Below are positions 32,425 through 42,500 of a stretch of 42,500 nucleotides of DNA, one piece after another. Both the position numbers and the translations under genes were made by a program. Position 1 is the first letter of the stretch. The number at the start of each line of letters is the position of its first letter. The stretch lies in contig CM022665.1 of NCBI GenBank assembly GCA_012295275.1, forward strand, positions 32,928,522-32,971,021, in the 5' to 3' direction. The notes under the pieces were generated by a model. It did no database searches. It was not told where the DNA came from and saw nothing but the letters and a program-made list of their open reading frames with translations. The stretch is from Chrysomallon squamiferum (lineage: Eukaryota > Mollusca > Gastropoda > Neomphalida > Peltospiridae).

Positions 32425-35400
32425 GGAAACAAGAAGCACTGGTAAGCTGTTAAATTATGAAATATTTGTAAAAACAGGCTCTTTGCTCTTGAATTATTTT
32501 AAATAATCAGCATCATGATTTATGCTTTAATTAACATTCAAAACCAGTCTATCTAATCTCAAAATCAACACATGAATATTTTTATGAAACAAATTTCTGT
32601 GACAAAAAGGATGTCATAATAACAAAAAATAAAATGTTAGCCTTTAAGCATCTTGACAAATTTGGCTACTATAAACCATTAAATCAATCACTTGGAAATA
32701 AATTAATGTGATTAACCTGTTTGTACACATCACCAAAGGTAAACATGCATACACACAGATATACATTTAAATAAAAACAAGAGCAAAATAACTAATTAAT
32801 TACCCAAAGTCCAGGCACATAATCTCCTCTGGTATAATACTGAGTGCTAGCTGATGCCCTGTCAGCACTTGTACCCATACCAAAACCATTATTTTCACAG
32901 GCAAAAATGGCTGGCAGATTCCATAACTTGGCCATGTTGAAGGCTTCAAACAGCTGCCCTTGGTTAGCTGCACCATCTCCATACAAGGACAAGCAGACAT
33001 TGTTTTTCTTCTGATACTGCAAGGCAAAGGCAATTCCAGCACCAAGAGGAACCTGGCCAAACAACAGAGAAAGACAAATTGTTACTGAAAACAATAATGA
33101 ACTTTTCCATAAAAGGAATTTAACTCGAAGGTAAAATTGGTAAAATGTTTTGACTAGAGTGTAGGTTACATTATACATAATTTGTTCTGTGCTTTCAGAA
33201 GAGTTAGTCTGAAGCAATAAATATCTTAAGTATATATGCAGTTTTCATTAGTAAGTTAAACAATAACTTAAAGAAACGGAAGGAAAAACAACTGATGCTT
33301 TGATGGAAAACAGTTATAAAATTTTTCCTCTTCTTATACAACTAATAACTTTTGTTTTCTACATATTTAATAATAAGCAACAATAAACAAAATAATAAAA
33401 ATTAAATAAATTAAATTAAATTAAAACTAACATAAAATTAAATAAATAACAAATTCAAAATAAAAATATTTATTACCTGAGCTCCAACAATTCCATTACC
33501 ACCATAGAAGTTTTTACAGTACATGTGCATAGAACCTCCTTTACCTTGAGCACACCCAGATTTTCTTCCTGAAAGACATTAAACCATTTCAGTAACAGAA
33601 ATTATTTGTAATGTTTATATGATACAGTGCAGGATACTGAAAATTACTCACTGACATTCTCTGAGATGTAACTAGAGCATGGATATATTACTTACAGTTA
33701 TCAGATTTTCATGTAACTGTAATGTAAGAATTACAATGAAAAAGAAAAATTCAAATGATATTAAGTGACTTTTTACAAATTTTATACATACTGCCTTTCT
33801 TTTAAATTGTGCTGATGTGATTAAATCTGTGTCAGCATTACTGATTAAAGATTGAATCTGCACAAATCCAAATTTAGAAAAGAAACAAAGATTTTAATAT
33901 ATTATCAAAAAATTATATGGTTTTCCAAAATAAATAATATAATTACTATCATTAAATTTAGAGAAATGTATATTTAATTTTAATTATCACAGCACATTTT
34001 CAATTATAAAAAGAAAAATTAATATATAATAGAATTTACAATATTTAAAGAAAAATTAGGAAAAGAAAAATAAAAGATGATTTTTACCTGTAAGTTCTGA
34101 AAGAACACCCTGAACAGGCACTCCACGTATATATGACCAGCCATGAGCCCTGTAAGCAGTAATAACAGCATCATCTGGAGAAAGTGCTGCCTCCATTCCA
34201 ACACAGCAAGCCTCCTACATTTTAAAAAACAAAAATAAACAATTATTTTATTGTCATTTCTCCTCATATATAAATATCAACATATTACACTGAATGTAAA
34301 AAAAAAAAACAATATTTGTAAAATATATATTATAAGCTGATTTGTTTTGGTTAATTCCAAAATAATAAATGTTTAAAAAAAAAAAAAAAAACAACTTATT
34401 TTTGTTTATTATAAAACTGAAACAAATTAAATCTATTTCAAAAGTTCCTTTTTAAAGAACAAAAATATCCTAACATATTTCTAATATTTTATATTTGATT
34501 TCATAAATATCTGGTAAATAATATAAATGTTATCTATTCTGAATGAAATTATTTTAAAAAATTATAATAATAAATTAATAATAAAATAACATTAATGCGT
34601 TAACAACAAAAAAAAACCCAGAAAGTTTCTAATTAAGCCAAACAAACTGAATTATTTGATCAACTGATGCAGTCACTCTTGTACTTTTATGTATAAATTA
34701 TGAGTAAAAATCAAACTTACCTGCCCTGAGTAAAGGTGACAAAAGCCTCGAATAACTTTAGATTTGTAAAGATTTCCTGCCACAGTTTCCATTCGCCGTA
34801 TTACCTGCATGTCCCTGTAAAACTTCAGTGCATCTTCTCTGGTTAGAGAAACAGTGTTTTCTGGACCCTTTTCCAGTTTGAATAATTTACATGGCTGTAA
34901 AAAATCCAAACAGAACAATTAACATAACTAGGAAAGAAAATAAACATTTATTTTTTCAACCCAGATGTATTCTGTTTTTTTCTGTTTATTTTTGTTTAAA
35001 ATCATACAGATGTGTTTTAAAAATAAATGAACCTCTATTTTTAAAGTTGTTTTTATTTCATACAAACAGCACATAGTTATTCAGAGGTACATAAATATAC
35101 ATAAATTATTTTTTCAGAAACTAAAGTATGTAAAATTTTATGCATATTATAATCAATTCTAATTAGATATAATTATATGTTAATATATTCCATTCATACA
35201 TAAATAACTGATGATACTTACAGTTGTTTCAAATGTGGCTTCATTTGCAGTTCCATACTGGTAATGCTGGATTGCACCAAGACTATACTACAAGTAGAAA
35301 TAAATCTTGTTAAACATATGCTTTGCTTTTAAAACTGCTTACCTGGTTTTAATAATTACTTAGGATTCTAAACAAGTATTTTCAAATGAATATCAATTTA

Positions 35401-36268
35401 CATTAAAATACTATAATTATACTGTTATGAGTTTAACAAGTACTGATAGGACTAGCAAAAAATGTTGAAGTTTTTATGAAAATGTGTTTGCATAAGACTT
35501 TAAATAAAAATATGTGCAAAACTGAATTAACAATATTTATTTACAACTACACTGGGTTGGGGGGCTCAGCAATCGCTATAATTATGGCTGTTTTATTTAT
35601 TTGTTTAACATTATATTAGATAGCTTAGGTAAGACTTATAACTGAATTATTCCTTGACTTGTATATCATTATTAGGTATATTATTTTGTACTTTCAGGAA
35701 AAATAACAATTAATAACTAAATAAACTTATTATGAATTCCTATTTGTTAATGATCCCAAACTAAACTGGAAACAGTTATAATTCAATGTATTCTGCAGAT
35801 ATTTTGAAATCTAGTTAACGTTAACTATGCTGCATATCCAAAAAGGGGCGAGCCCGAATCATCAAATATAATATCATAGATTATAGAATGATAGATTAGA
35901 TATGATTATGAAGGTCTTATGTTTAAAATAAAATTTAAAACTTAAAACAGAGTATTTAAGTCACAAATAAATAAACATGATATAATAAAATTCATATGAA
36001 ATTATAAGTTTATATTTCTTTAATTATTCACTTTATTGTTATATGAATTATCATAATCATTTATTTTATATGTTAAACTTAAAATGACATTTTTTTTTTC
36101 GTGACCTTAGGCTTAACCGAGGTCAAAACAAAGCATTATAATTCAACCTGTCATTACTTTTTCATAGCCATGCATTAAATGATCTATAATTAATTATGTA
36201 ATTCTTTATAATGACACACTTACCGGCGTTTTCGCTAAACGTACTATTCTAGTTGTTAGAGCTAACAT
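31288..36268 (-). CDS. PDHA1: Pyruvate dehydrogenase E1 component subunit alpha, mitochondrial, 9 exons, 385 aa
   Basis: Exons: 36268-36224, 35287-35222, 34894-34721, 34214-34088, 33568-33477, 33052-32804, 32239-32103, 31847-31739, 31446-31288; 1158 nt, 385 aa plus TAA (human 390). With E1 beta it forms the thiamine-diphosphate enzyme that decarboxylates pyruvate in the mitochondrial matrix. The first 30 or so residues are basic and lack acids ([15 protein letters not shown]), a matrix-targeting pattern. Seen motifs: [37 protein letters not shown]; the ThDP/Mg motif GDGAANQGQ (G193-D194) to [10 protein letters not shown] (N222-N223); and [18 protein letters not shown]. All three regulatory phosphoserines are present: S290 (site 1), S297 (site 2), S230 (site 3), so control by PDH kinase and phosphatase is expected. 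Splice phases are consistent throughout. Confidence 0.97.
31739..31847 (-). CDS. PDHA1: PDHA1 exon 8
   Basis: Residues 297-333: completes S297 (site 2), then [17 protein letters not shown] and NLTTPEELK. No self-standing ORF; assigned by homology and splice phase. Confidence 0.95.
32103..32239 (-). CDS. PDHA1: PDHA1 exon 7
   Basis: Residues 252-296: [19 protein letters not shown], then [13 protein letters not shown] with S290 (site 1) and the catalytic-loop His289. It ends after two bases of the S297 codon. Confidence 0.97.
32384..32420. repeat. (AAT)n microsatellite, PDHA1 intron 6
   Basis: About 36 bp of AAT units. Confidence 0.9.
32593..32741. repeat. 149-bp direct repeat, copy 2 (PDHA1 intron 6)
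   Basis: Same orientation as 31115-31263. It lies between exons 6 and 7; flanks outside the 149 bp do not match. Confidence 0.92.
32804..33052 (-). CDS. PDHA1: PDHA1 exon 6
   Basis: Residues 169-251, carrying [10 protein letters not shown], the ThDP motif GDGAANQGQ...[11 protein letters not shown]230 (site 3) and [12 protein letters not shown]. Confidence 0.97.
33477..33568 (-). CDS. PDHA1: PDHA1 exon 5
   Basis: Residues 138-168: [20 protein letters not shown] then [11 protein letters not shown], the conserved loop lining the ThDP pocket. 92 nt restores phase 0. Confidence 0.97.
34088..34214 (-). CDS. PDHA1: PDHA1 exon 4
   Basis: Residues 96-137: [38 protein letters not shown]. Phase 1 at its end. 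Confidence 0.97.
34721..34894 (-). CDS. PDHA1: PDHA1 exon 3
   Basis: Residues 38-95: [47 protein letters not shown]. The start of the ThDP-binding fold. Confidence 0.97.
35222..35287 (-). CDS. PDHA1: PDHA1 exon 2
   Basis: Residues 16-37: [20 protein letters not shown], ending at TT before donor GTAAGT. It corresponds to the FANDATFEI segment around the processing site in the human protein. Confidence 0.9.
36224..36268 (-). CDS. PDHA1: PDHA1 exon 1
   Basis: Residues 1-15, the start of the mitochondrial targeting peptide; ATG at 36268-36266, donor GTAAGT, phase 0. Its 45 nt are too short to stand out as an ORF; chosen because it is in frame, basic and joins correctly to exon 2. Confidence 0.85.
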
Positions 36269-36542
36269 GATTAGTAGCAATCAAGCTTCACTGTTTATTA
36301 CCCCGCTTTGACGAAACTGGTTTTAGAAATTGAAGAGTATAATAAGGGAAGTAACTCTAATATCGCAATTTCTATAATTATTTGATGATTGCTAAAAAAA
36401 CAAAAGAAAGATTTCTTTCCTTTTTTTTATGAAATCTTAACTTAGAAATCATCATAGAAATCTGTATTTAAATGAATAGAGAACCTTTCTTGAAATGAAG
36501 AATGTATTACATGCGATGTTAGAACGGGATGCTAAACAGCTG

Positions 36543-36586
<44 letters not shown>

Positions 36587-36630
36587 AATAAAAATATCAA
36601 TATCAATATCAATATCAATATTACAATATC
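36543..36630. repeat. (AAT)n, AAAT and ATATCA simple repeats
   Basis: About 37 bp of AAT, then AAAT units, then about four TATCAA hexamers. Confidence 0.92.
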
Positions 36631-36915
36631 ATAAAATAAAATATATATTAATAAAATGTATAAACTGCATTTTGTTTATTTTGCAAGCCAAAGTGAAATA
36701 TTGGTGTCCTCCCGAAGTCAGGCGCCCCATAACGCAGTAGCATTAAAACAACACAAAACACAGTTGATTGCATTACTAATGACCTGTCATTTACACTGAC
36801 TATGTACATGTAGTAAATAATGGAATAGTCCGATACAATTAAATACCGAACACAAAATAAAATTATATAAACTTAGATTTATTTACAGATTTTAATATTT
36901 CGATTTGACGCATTT

Positions 36916-37675
36916 CTATCCTAGTTTTAAAAGATGTCCAACGGCAACCAACAACTGAACGGGTGTTTTCTGGCCAAGAGTTAGCTGTGCCTTCAGTCTC
37001 ACGAGTCTATTTTCCGTCTGTTTATAAACTCTCTTTCTTGATGGTCGGGCAGATCCAAAGTTTATCTATCTGAATTTATCACGTTCTGATGTTTCTATTC
37101 CTTTTATCAATTCTACAAATCTGTGTATGTTTGGATGGTGAAGTTGAACTGACCGGTTCATTCTGGAATGAAAACCCTCCAGATTATTGTTTGTTGTGGT
37201 GCCAGTCTTCAGATGATGAGTTCCACAAAATCAAAGGGAATCTGGCGTCATCGTTTACAATGCAGAAACTACATAATCATTTAATATCTCCGCCTGTGGA
37301 ACACCAGGTCCGTCATCCACGGCTTCAAACCACGCATCCTGCACTTGTGCAATGGGCAGAAGTGATAGTCCAGCAGCCCTCCGAATCCATGTCTGTACAT
37401 TTGGATCATCTTTATATAGAACAACAAGACCTTGATCTTGGCTTTTCCTCCAAATGGCCTGTGTGAAATGAAAAAAGCATCCTTTCACCTCAGCTTGTGG
37501 AAATTCAGTCTCAACTGCCTGGAATGCAGCTTCTCAAAGTCAGTCTGAATTTTAATTGGAAAAGGAAATCGGTTAATGACTGTAGTACATGATTCTTCAG
37601 CAAACTGGACAATGTACTGTAAGTTATCCTCTGTCGAGAAGAAGAGCAAACACACGGGGATACATAGTGGTTCCT
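36916..37675 (-). pseudogene. Decayed MULE (Mutator-like) transposase
   Basis: Minus-strand homology moves through several frames: GTTMYPRVFALLLDRG; EVKGCFFHFTQAIWRKSQDQ with a following IRRAAGLSLLP; TNNNLEGFHSRMNRSVQLHH with IHRFVELIKGIE; and GSARPSRKRVYKQTENRLVR, ending at TAG 36918-36916. KGCFFHF.Q..WR and NN..EG.H.R.N are hallmark patches of MULE-domain transposases of animals. Frameshifts and stops between patches show it is dead. Confidence 0.75.
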
Positions 37676-39269
37676 TTCATAGCATGGATGATATATAATA
37701 TATATTTTATTTTATTATTTTGTTTTTGCGCGCGGGTTAACTGCCCTTGTGGCCACGCACACGCTAAGCTACTGGTCATCATTATTTATGTAAAAATAAA
37801 ATAAATAAAACACAAAAATAAAAGATATAAAAGAAAACCAACAATATAGTCTTAAAAATACATACACCTTAACGTTTTTTAAATAAAAATTAAGATGTCG
37901 GTGATAACATGAGAATAAGACCTGATTTGACCCGGCGTTTACCTCATTAAAATAGGTCAAGGTTGCGGAAATATTTTATTTACTGTGTAAATCCCTAAAT
38001 TAATCGTTATTGCATATAAGGAAATGTCTAGTAAGGAAGTGAAATTTAAAGATGACAGTTGGCTGGTAGGTAATATCTTTTATCCAGATATTTATTATGC
38101 ATCTTTCCTTCGCGATAGGTAATATTTATATACATCAAGCCCACCACATTATCTCACTTCAGAGTTAATGCATAAACAGCTTGGCTACTGTTACTATATT
38201 TCAATATGCAGTGTAATACGAACAAAGATTTCAAAGCTCAGAATGCATAGTTCATTACTCTAGAGAATATAGCCTATTTTGCTCTCTTCTTTTCTGATTC
38301 CTTAACCTTGCTTTATTCTGGTCAACCTTTGATTGGATACGACGTCAAGCTGTACTTGAATCTTATCAACGTTATACAATAAATATTTTTGCTGCATGAT
38401 TACAAAAGTTTTAAAATGAACTATGAGCCCATTCACAACTATTTTCTTTCATTAGATACGTCTGCAAATATATAGTCATGTATTATTATCTTTTTGACGA
38501 GTAAATTTGATAAATCATACAAAAGAAAAGCAAACAACAAACCAAATACATAATAACTAATCAATTTTGTATCTACGTAGTGGCGTCATTAACACAACAA
38601 CAACAACGAAAACAACAAAAATCTCACTATTAATGCAATGTCATGGATGATTTTTTTTAATTGCCGTCCTAAATAATTAATCAGAATTTGTCGCCATAAC
38701 GAAATAAAATAGTGACATGGAGGTATACAAAAATATGTGAAACTTTCTAAGGACCAACGATAGACGTTAAGAACCGCTATAACGTCATTCTTTGTCACCC
38801 CTAGATGTCAAATCTAGTGAAAAATTAGAAATTATTTACGATTTATCAACCCTTTTCTGCTTAGTTTATGGTCTCTGTTTATCTTAAATAATCAGTAACT
38901 AGTTACCTATTGTTCGTTTATTTTCTCTTTGTGTGTTAATGTAAGGTTTTGGACTACTGAGTTATTTATGAATTCCGCGGATATAGTTTTCCTTTGTCAA
39001 CCGGTTTCCTTGCCGTGTTTAGGTAGACTGTGGAGAGCACGTTGTTAAATATTATTTATTTATTCACAATAATATATAAATAGTATACATTTTTTTAACT
39101 CTTTTTCGCAAACATAATTTCTTATTCCTATTAGCTATAACTTCTCTATTCTCTTCGCTCCCAAGAAGCCGACATCACATGGTTACTTAGAAACGTATTA
39201 CATACAGATACACCAGTTCGCTCGATCATGCACCCACAGCCACGCACAAAGTCTGTACGAATGATTTTA

Positions 39270-39306
<37 letters not shown>
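39270..39306. repeat. (AC)n microsatellite
   Basis: About 36 bp of CA units. Confidence 0.95.
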
Positions 39307-39311
<5 letters not shown>

Positions 39312-39925
39312 ATACATATATACACATAACATTTATACATTACGTGACATAAAAAATGTCCTGATTTGATGGATTTCTGGTTTATTGAGCCTCTGGTGTT
39401 AACGGCTTTTACAAGCATTTACACACACATATGTGATCACCGAAGAGGTTCGATCCTACGAACCAATCATATGAGCTAAATCCCACCCAAATATACCGGA
39501 ATGATTATACCATGTCTGTCTATTTGTTCCTGCATTATGAATACCTTAATGTATTATTAGAGAATGGGTCAAATTTTAATACAAAATGAACACCAAGATT
39601 TATTATAGAATGGTTCGTTTTTGTTATTACCTGTCACTTATAAAAAGTCAGTTTATTACAAACAGAATCTAATACTTTCATTAAAAACTGCTAGCATGCT
39701 GTCAGTACTTTAACAACACCACTGGAGACCGTGATCGTAATTTTGTATTGTTTAATATTTGTGTATACTATGTCATAATAATAATAATAATAAATAGAAG
39801 AAGAAGAAGAAGAAAAAGAAGAAAATACACGATTTTCATCCATTGCTTACAAAATATATCAGTTGTAATGTCAAATATCTAGTCTTTAGAGAGATGAAAA
39901 AACACGATTTTATTATATTTTAATA

Positions 39926-39930
<5 letters not shown>

Positions 39931-40009
<79 letters not shown>
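39931..40009. repeat. (CT)n tract
   Basis: About 79 bp of pure CT, some 250 bp before the 110-bp repeat copy 2. Confidence 0.97.
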
Positions 40010-40012
<3 letters not shown>

Positions 40013-40254
40013 TGACAACAGAATACAAATTTTTGTACTGATGCTATATCAACCGACGATTAACGCCATTCAAAAGCGTAGCACATGAAAGAAAACAAGA
40101 AAGAAAAAAAAGATGGAAAAAAAAAGAGGCGGGGGTGGTGGTGGTACATTATTACTTTACCACAATTACGTTGTAAATATTTTCAGTTATTATTATGTTA
40201 GAATGATGTATACATCTATTCATGTGATGCATGTTCGTCTCTCTCTCTCTCTCT

Positions 40255-40362
40255 CGAGAAGTGGGCGTGTCATGTTGTTTTATCCTACAAAACATTGTAG
40301 GTAAGAAACAGTTTTTGACAAGCTTTTACATGAAATAATATAGCTGATGTATTGTGTACAAT

Positions 40363-40364
<2 letters not shown>
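40255..40364 (+). repeat. 110-bp dispersed repeat with CT tail, copy 2
   Basis: Inverted match of 21891-22000 at the same length, preceded by a short CT run (40238-40254) and followed by about 77 bp of CT. Confidence 0.9.

Positions 40365-40441
<77 letters not shown>
40365..40441. repeat. (CT)n tail of the 110-bp repeat
   Basis: Pure CT directly following the repeat. Confidence 0.97.
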
Positions 40442-40442
<1 letters not shown>

Positions 40443-42500
40443 GATGTGCCGTTAAAGAAAAGATAATTTATTAATAGATTTTTAGGCACATTAATATTAC
40501 TATTCTGACTTATTCTGAGGGGATATTATCTTATATTTTTATATTATTTTTATTTTGTTTTAATTATTTTGTGTATATATGCACATAAACACACCCCTAT
40601 GCGCGCACTCACACACACATACATTTCGGCTGATAGACGTCCCAGTATATGTTAATTTTATCTCAGTGCAAAGAAAAAACAAAAAGGTTTAATTTTTTAT
40701 ATGTAATGTTGATTTATTTAAGAAATGTTTTTCATCTTAATTTATTAACCTGTTCTTTACTGGCTTCAGCTAACAGTGCATAACAGTGCATCCAGTACAT
40801 AACAGTGTTTTAAATTTGTTTTGTCAACCGATCTTTTTATCTTTTCTTTTTTTAATTATTATTTTAATTATTTTTGTTTTTAATTATTATTATTTTTTTA
40901 AATGATACTCTTTTGATGTTGAGTATTACATTATTACAACTATTACCATTCCTGTTACACTACTATTACAAATAGAAATAATTTTACTTCTACTATTTCT
41001 ATTACTACTGCAACTGTTTATACTACTACTGTCTTTATTATATCTTTACTAGTATAGTTACTCCTACTACGACAACAACTACTACTATTACTATTTCTGC
41101 TGCTATTATCGTTACCTCTTCTACAGATATTTCTACTACTATTACTGTAATTACTACTTTAACTACTAACATTACTACTATTTTTAGCAATATACAATTA
41201 TGATCAAAATTATTTGGTATTAAATATTTTCTGTTTCCAGTTGTGTTTATAGTTTTTATTTGATTACGAAAATTTTAAATGTTGCTGTTGTAGCTCTTCT
41301 AAATTTTTCTTCTTCTTTTTCTCATTATTATTGTTATTTTTATCAATAATCTTCACTTTCCGATTATGTTCTATATAATGAGAGAACATACTGCTAGAAA
41401 TAGTTTTAAAATAATAACTGGAGAGGGGAGAATTATGTAGAAACATTTTATAACAATATGAAAAAGGGATTTTCTTTTCCCAAAATCCTTTTGGAAATTA
41501 AATTTCTATTTACAGAGACTAATCTTGAGACCTGTGAGAAAGAAAGAATTTTTTTTTTTATGACAACTTTGCAACTAACAAATACATGTTTTTACATAGT
41601 AGAATAATGTTCGGAGAACATGCATGTATTCTGAAATCCTTTAGAGATAAAAGAACCATATTCTTTAATAAGAAATTGTCCCTGGGTAATTCTAAAAGTT
41701 CTGTTCATAATTACATTTGTTAACGTCTTTTTTTTTATGCTGGGAATATGAATTTAAGAAGTAAATAATGAAAACTCTAAAGGGATTTCACTTGGCGAAA
41801 CATTAATTCCGAATCAATTTTGGTTGAACATGGATGTATTTTATTTTTTAAAATGCTTCCAGTATTTTCGCCTTCTTTTGTAATGAGAAACATTATTAAA
41901 ATTACTACAGTTTTCATTACTCGCTATGTATTTTTGATTTTTTTGTTTTGTTTTGATATTTAGTGTATATTTGTAACATCTATTAGATATCTATATAAAA
42001 TCGTTGCTACCATTATATGGGCTTCTTTTATCGATTAGCAGTAAGAGTTATTTCAAATGCACTTCCCATAGACACATGCTTTTGTAATCAAATAAAACAC
42101 TGGCATACAGGCCCAGAGTGGGTTTTGATCCAGCGACCTATCGAACCTCAAGTCACAAATTCAATGAGTTAGGCTTAATAAAACATATATTAGTTTTTAA
42201 AATTAATTAATCATGTTTCTAATTAAAGAAGAGATACACAGAAACCAATACATAGCTATATTTACTGTAGTTACAGTACGCAAGAGACAGTAAAATAATT
42301 ACTAGATTGTTTGAGAAACTAAAATGCTCTAATATAAGCCTGACTGAAACAAGTGACAGTGTTTTTTGTTACAGTAAGTTATTTAAGCAGTTTCTGCGAC
42401 AGTTATAAACTACAAGGAAGTAGGTTTTAACATTTATTAATGTTGTTATTTATTTATAAAGAAGAAGAAGAATACGAAGAAAAAATAATAATAATAAAAA

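Larger units (their letters stand above)
36269..42500. other. Upstream of PDHA1
   Basis: Apart from the decayed MULE fragment, CT tracts and the second 110-bp repeat, no gene is recognised. 37980-38930, 39310-39930 and 40440-42500 hold AT-rich sequence with scattered TAC/ATT-rich stretches and nothing I can name. The PDHA1 promoter should lie just above 36268, but no clear element was seen. Confidence 0.65.

Noticed and set aside
39440-39475. GGTTCGATCC resembling a Pol III B box, with a short palindrome to CGAACC
   Set aside because: No matching A box at the right distance and no tRNA fold; at most a worn SINE piece. A similar weak match near 42121 fails in the same way.
40280-40489. ORF of alternating Arg-Glu and its upstream part
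   Set aside because: Translation of the CT tract and the 110-bp repeat.

Overview
The window looks like cephalopod, most likely octopus, nuclear DNA. It is AT-rich and gene-sparse, with long repeat-filled introns, abundant GT/GA/TATG/AAT microsatellites and animal-type intron-split genes. The species call is an inference from this repeat style and the protein families; the sequence itself proves only a metazoan genome.

Three protein genes are supported exon by exon, all on the minus strand. In transcription order they are: (1) the mitochondrial pyruvate dehydrogenase E1 alpha subunit (PDHA1; 9 exons, 36268 to 31288, 385 aa); (2) an ecto-5'-nucleotidase (CD73/NT5E family), copy B (9 exons, 25514 to 11620, 596 aa), with every metal ligand and catalytic residue intact; (3) a second ecto-5'-nucleotidase, copy A (9 exons, 8667 to 1664, 600 aa). 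Copy A keeps the whole fold, signal peptide and GPI-type tail but has lost four of the six residues that hold the two catalytic metal ions. Copies A and B share the same intron positions and phases, so they are a tandem duplicate pair.

Region by region: 1-1663 is the 3' flank of copy A with weak plus-strand exon candidates; 1664-8667 is copy A, whose introns hold Tc1/mariner fragments; 8668-11619 is intergenic with a 450-bp TATG array and a 75-bp repeat; 11620-25514 is copy B, whose 8.7-kb first intron carries a higher-order minisatellite, a Penelope-like GIY-YIG fragment, a repeat with a (GA)n tail, a Tc1 fragment and a complete 672-bp Tigger/pogo deletion element; 25515-31287 is intergenic with no gene seen; 31288-36268 is PDHA1; 36269-42500 is upstream sequence with a decayed MULE transposase and long CT tracts.

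The most notable result is the active/inactive 5'-nucleotidase pair. Copy B should hydrolyse extracellular AMP to adenosine. Copy A is predicted to be a pseudoenzyme that may still bind nucleotide or nucleoside or pair with copy B. Three of its four ligand losses are Asn codons that A-to-I RNA editing, which is widespread in cephalopods, could recode to Asp, one of them restoring the ancestral ligand exactly. This can be tested with RNA data.
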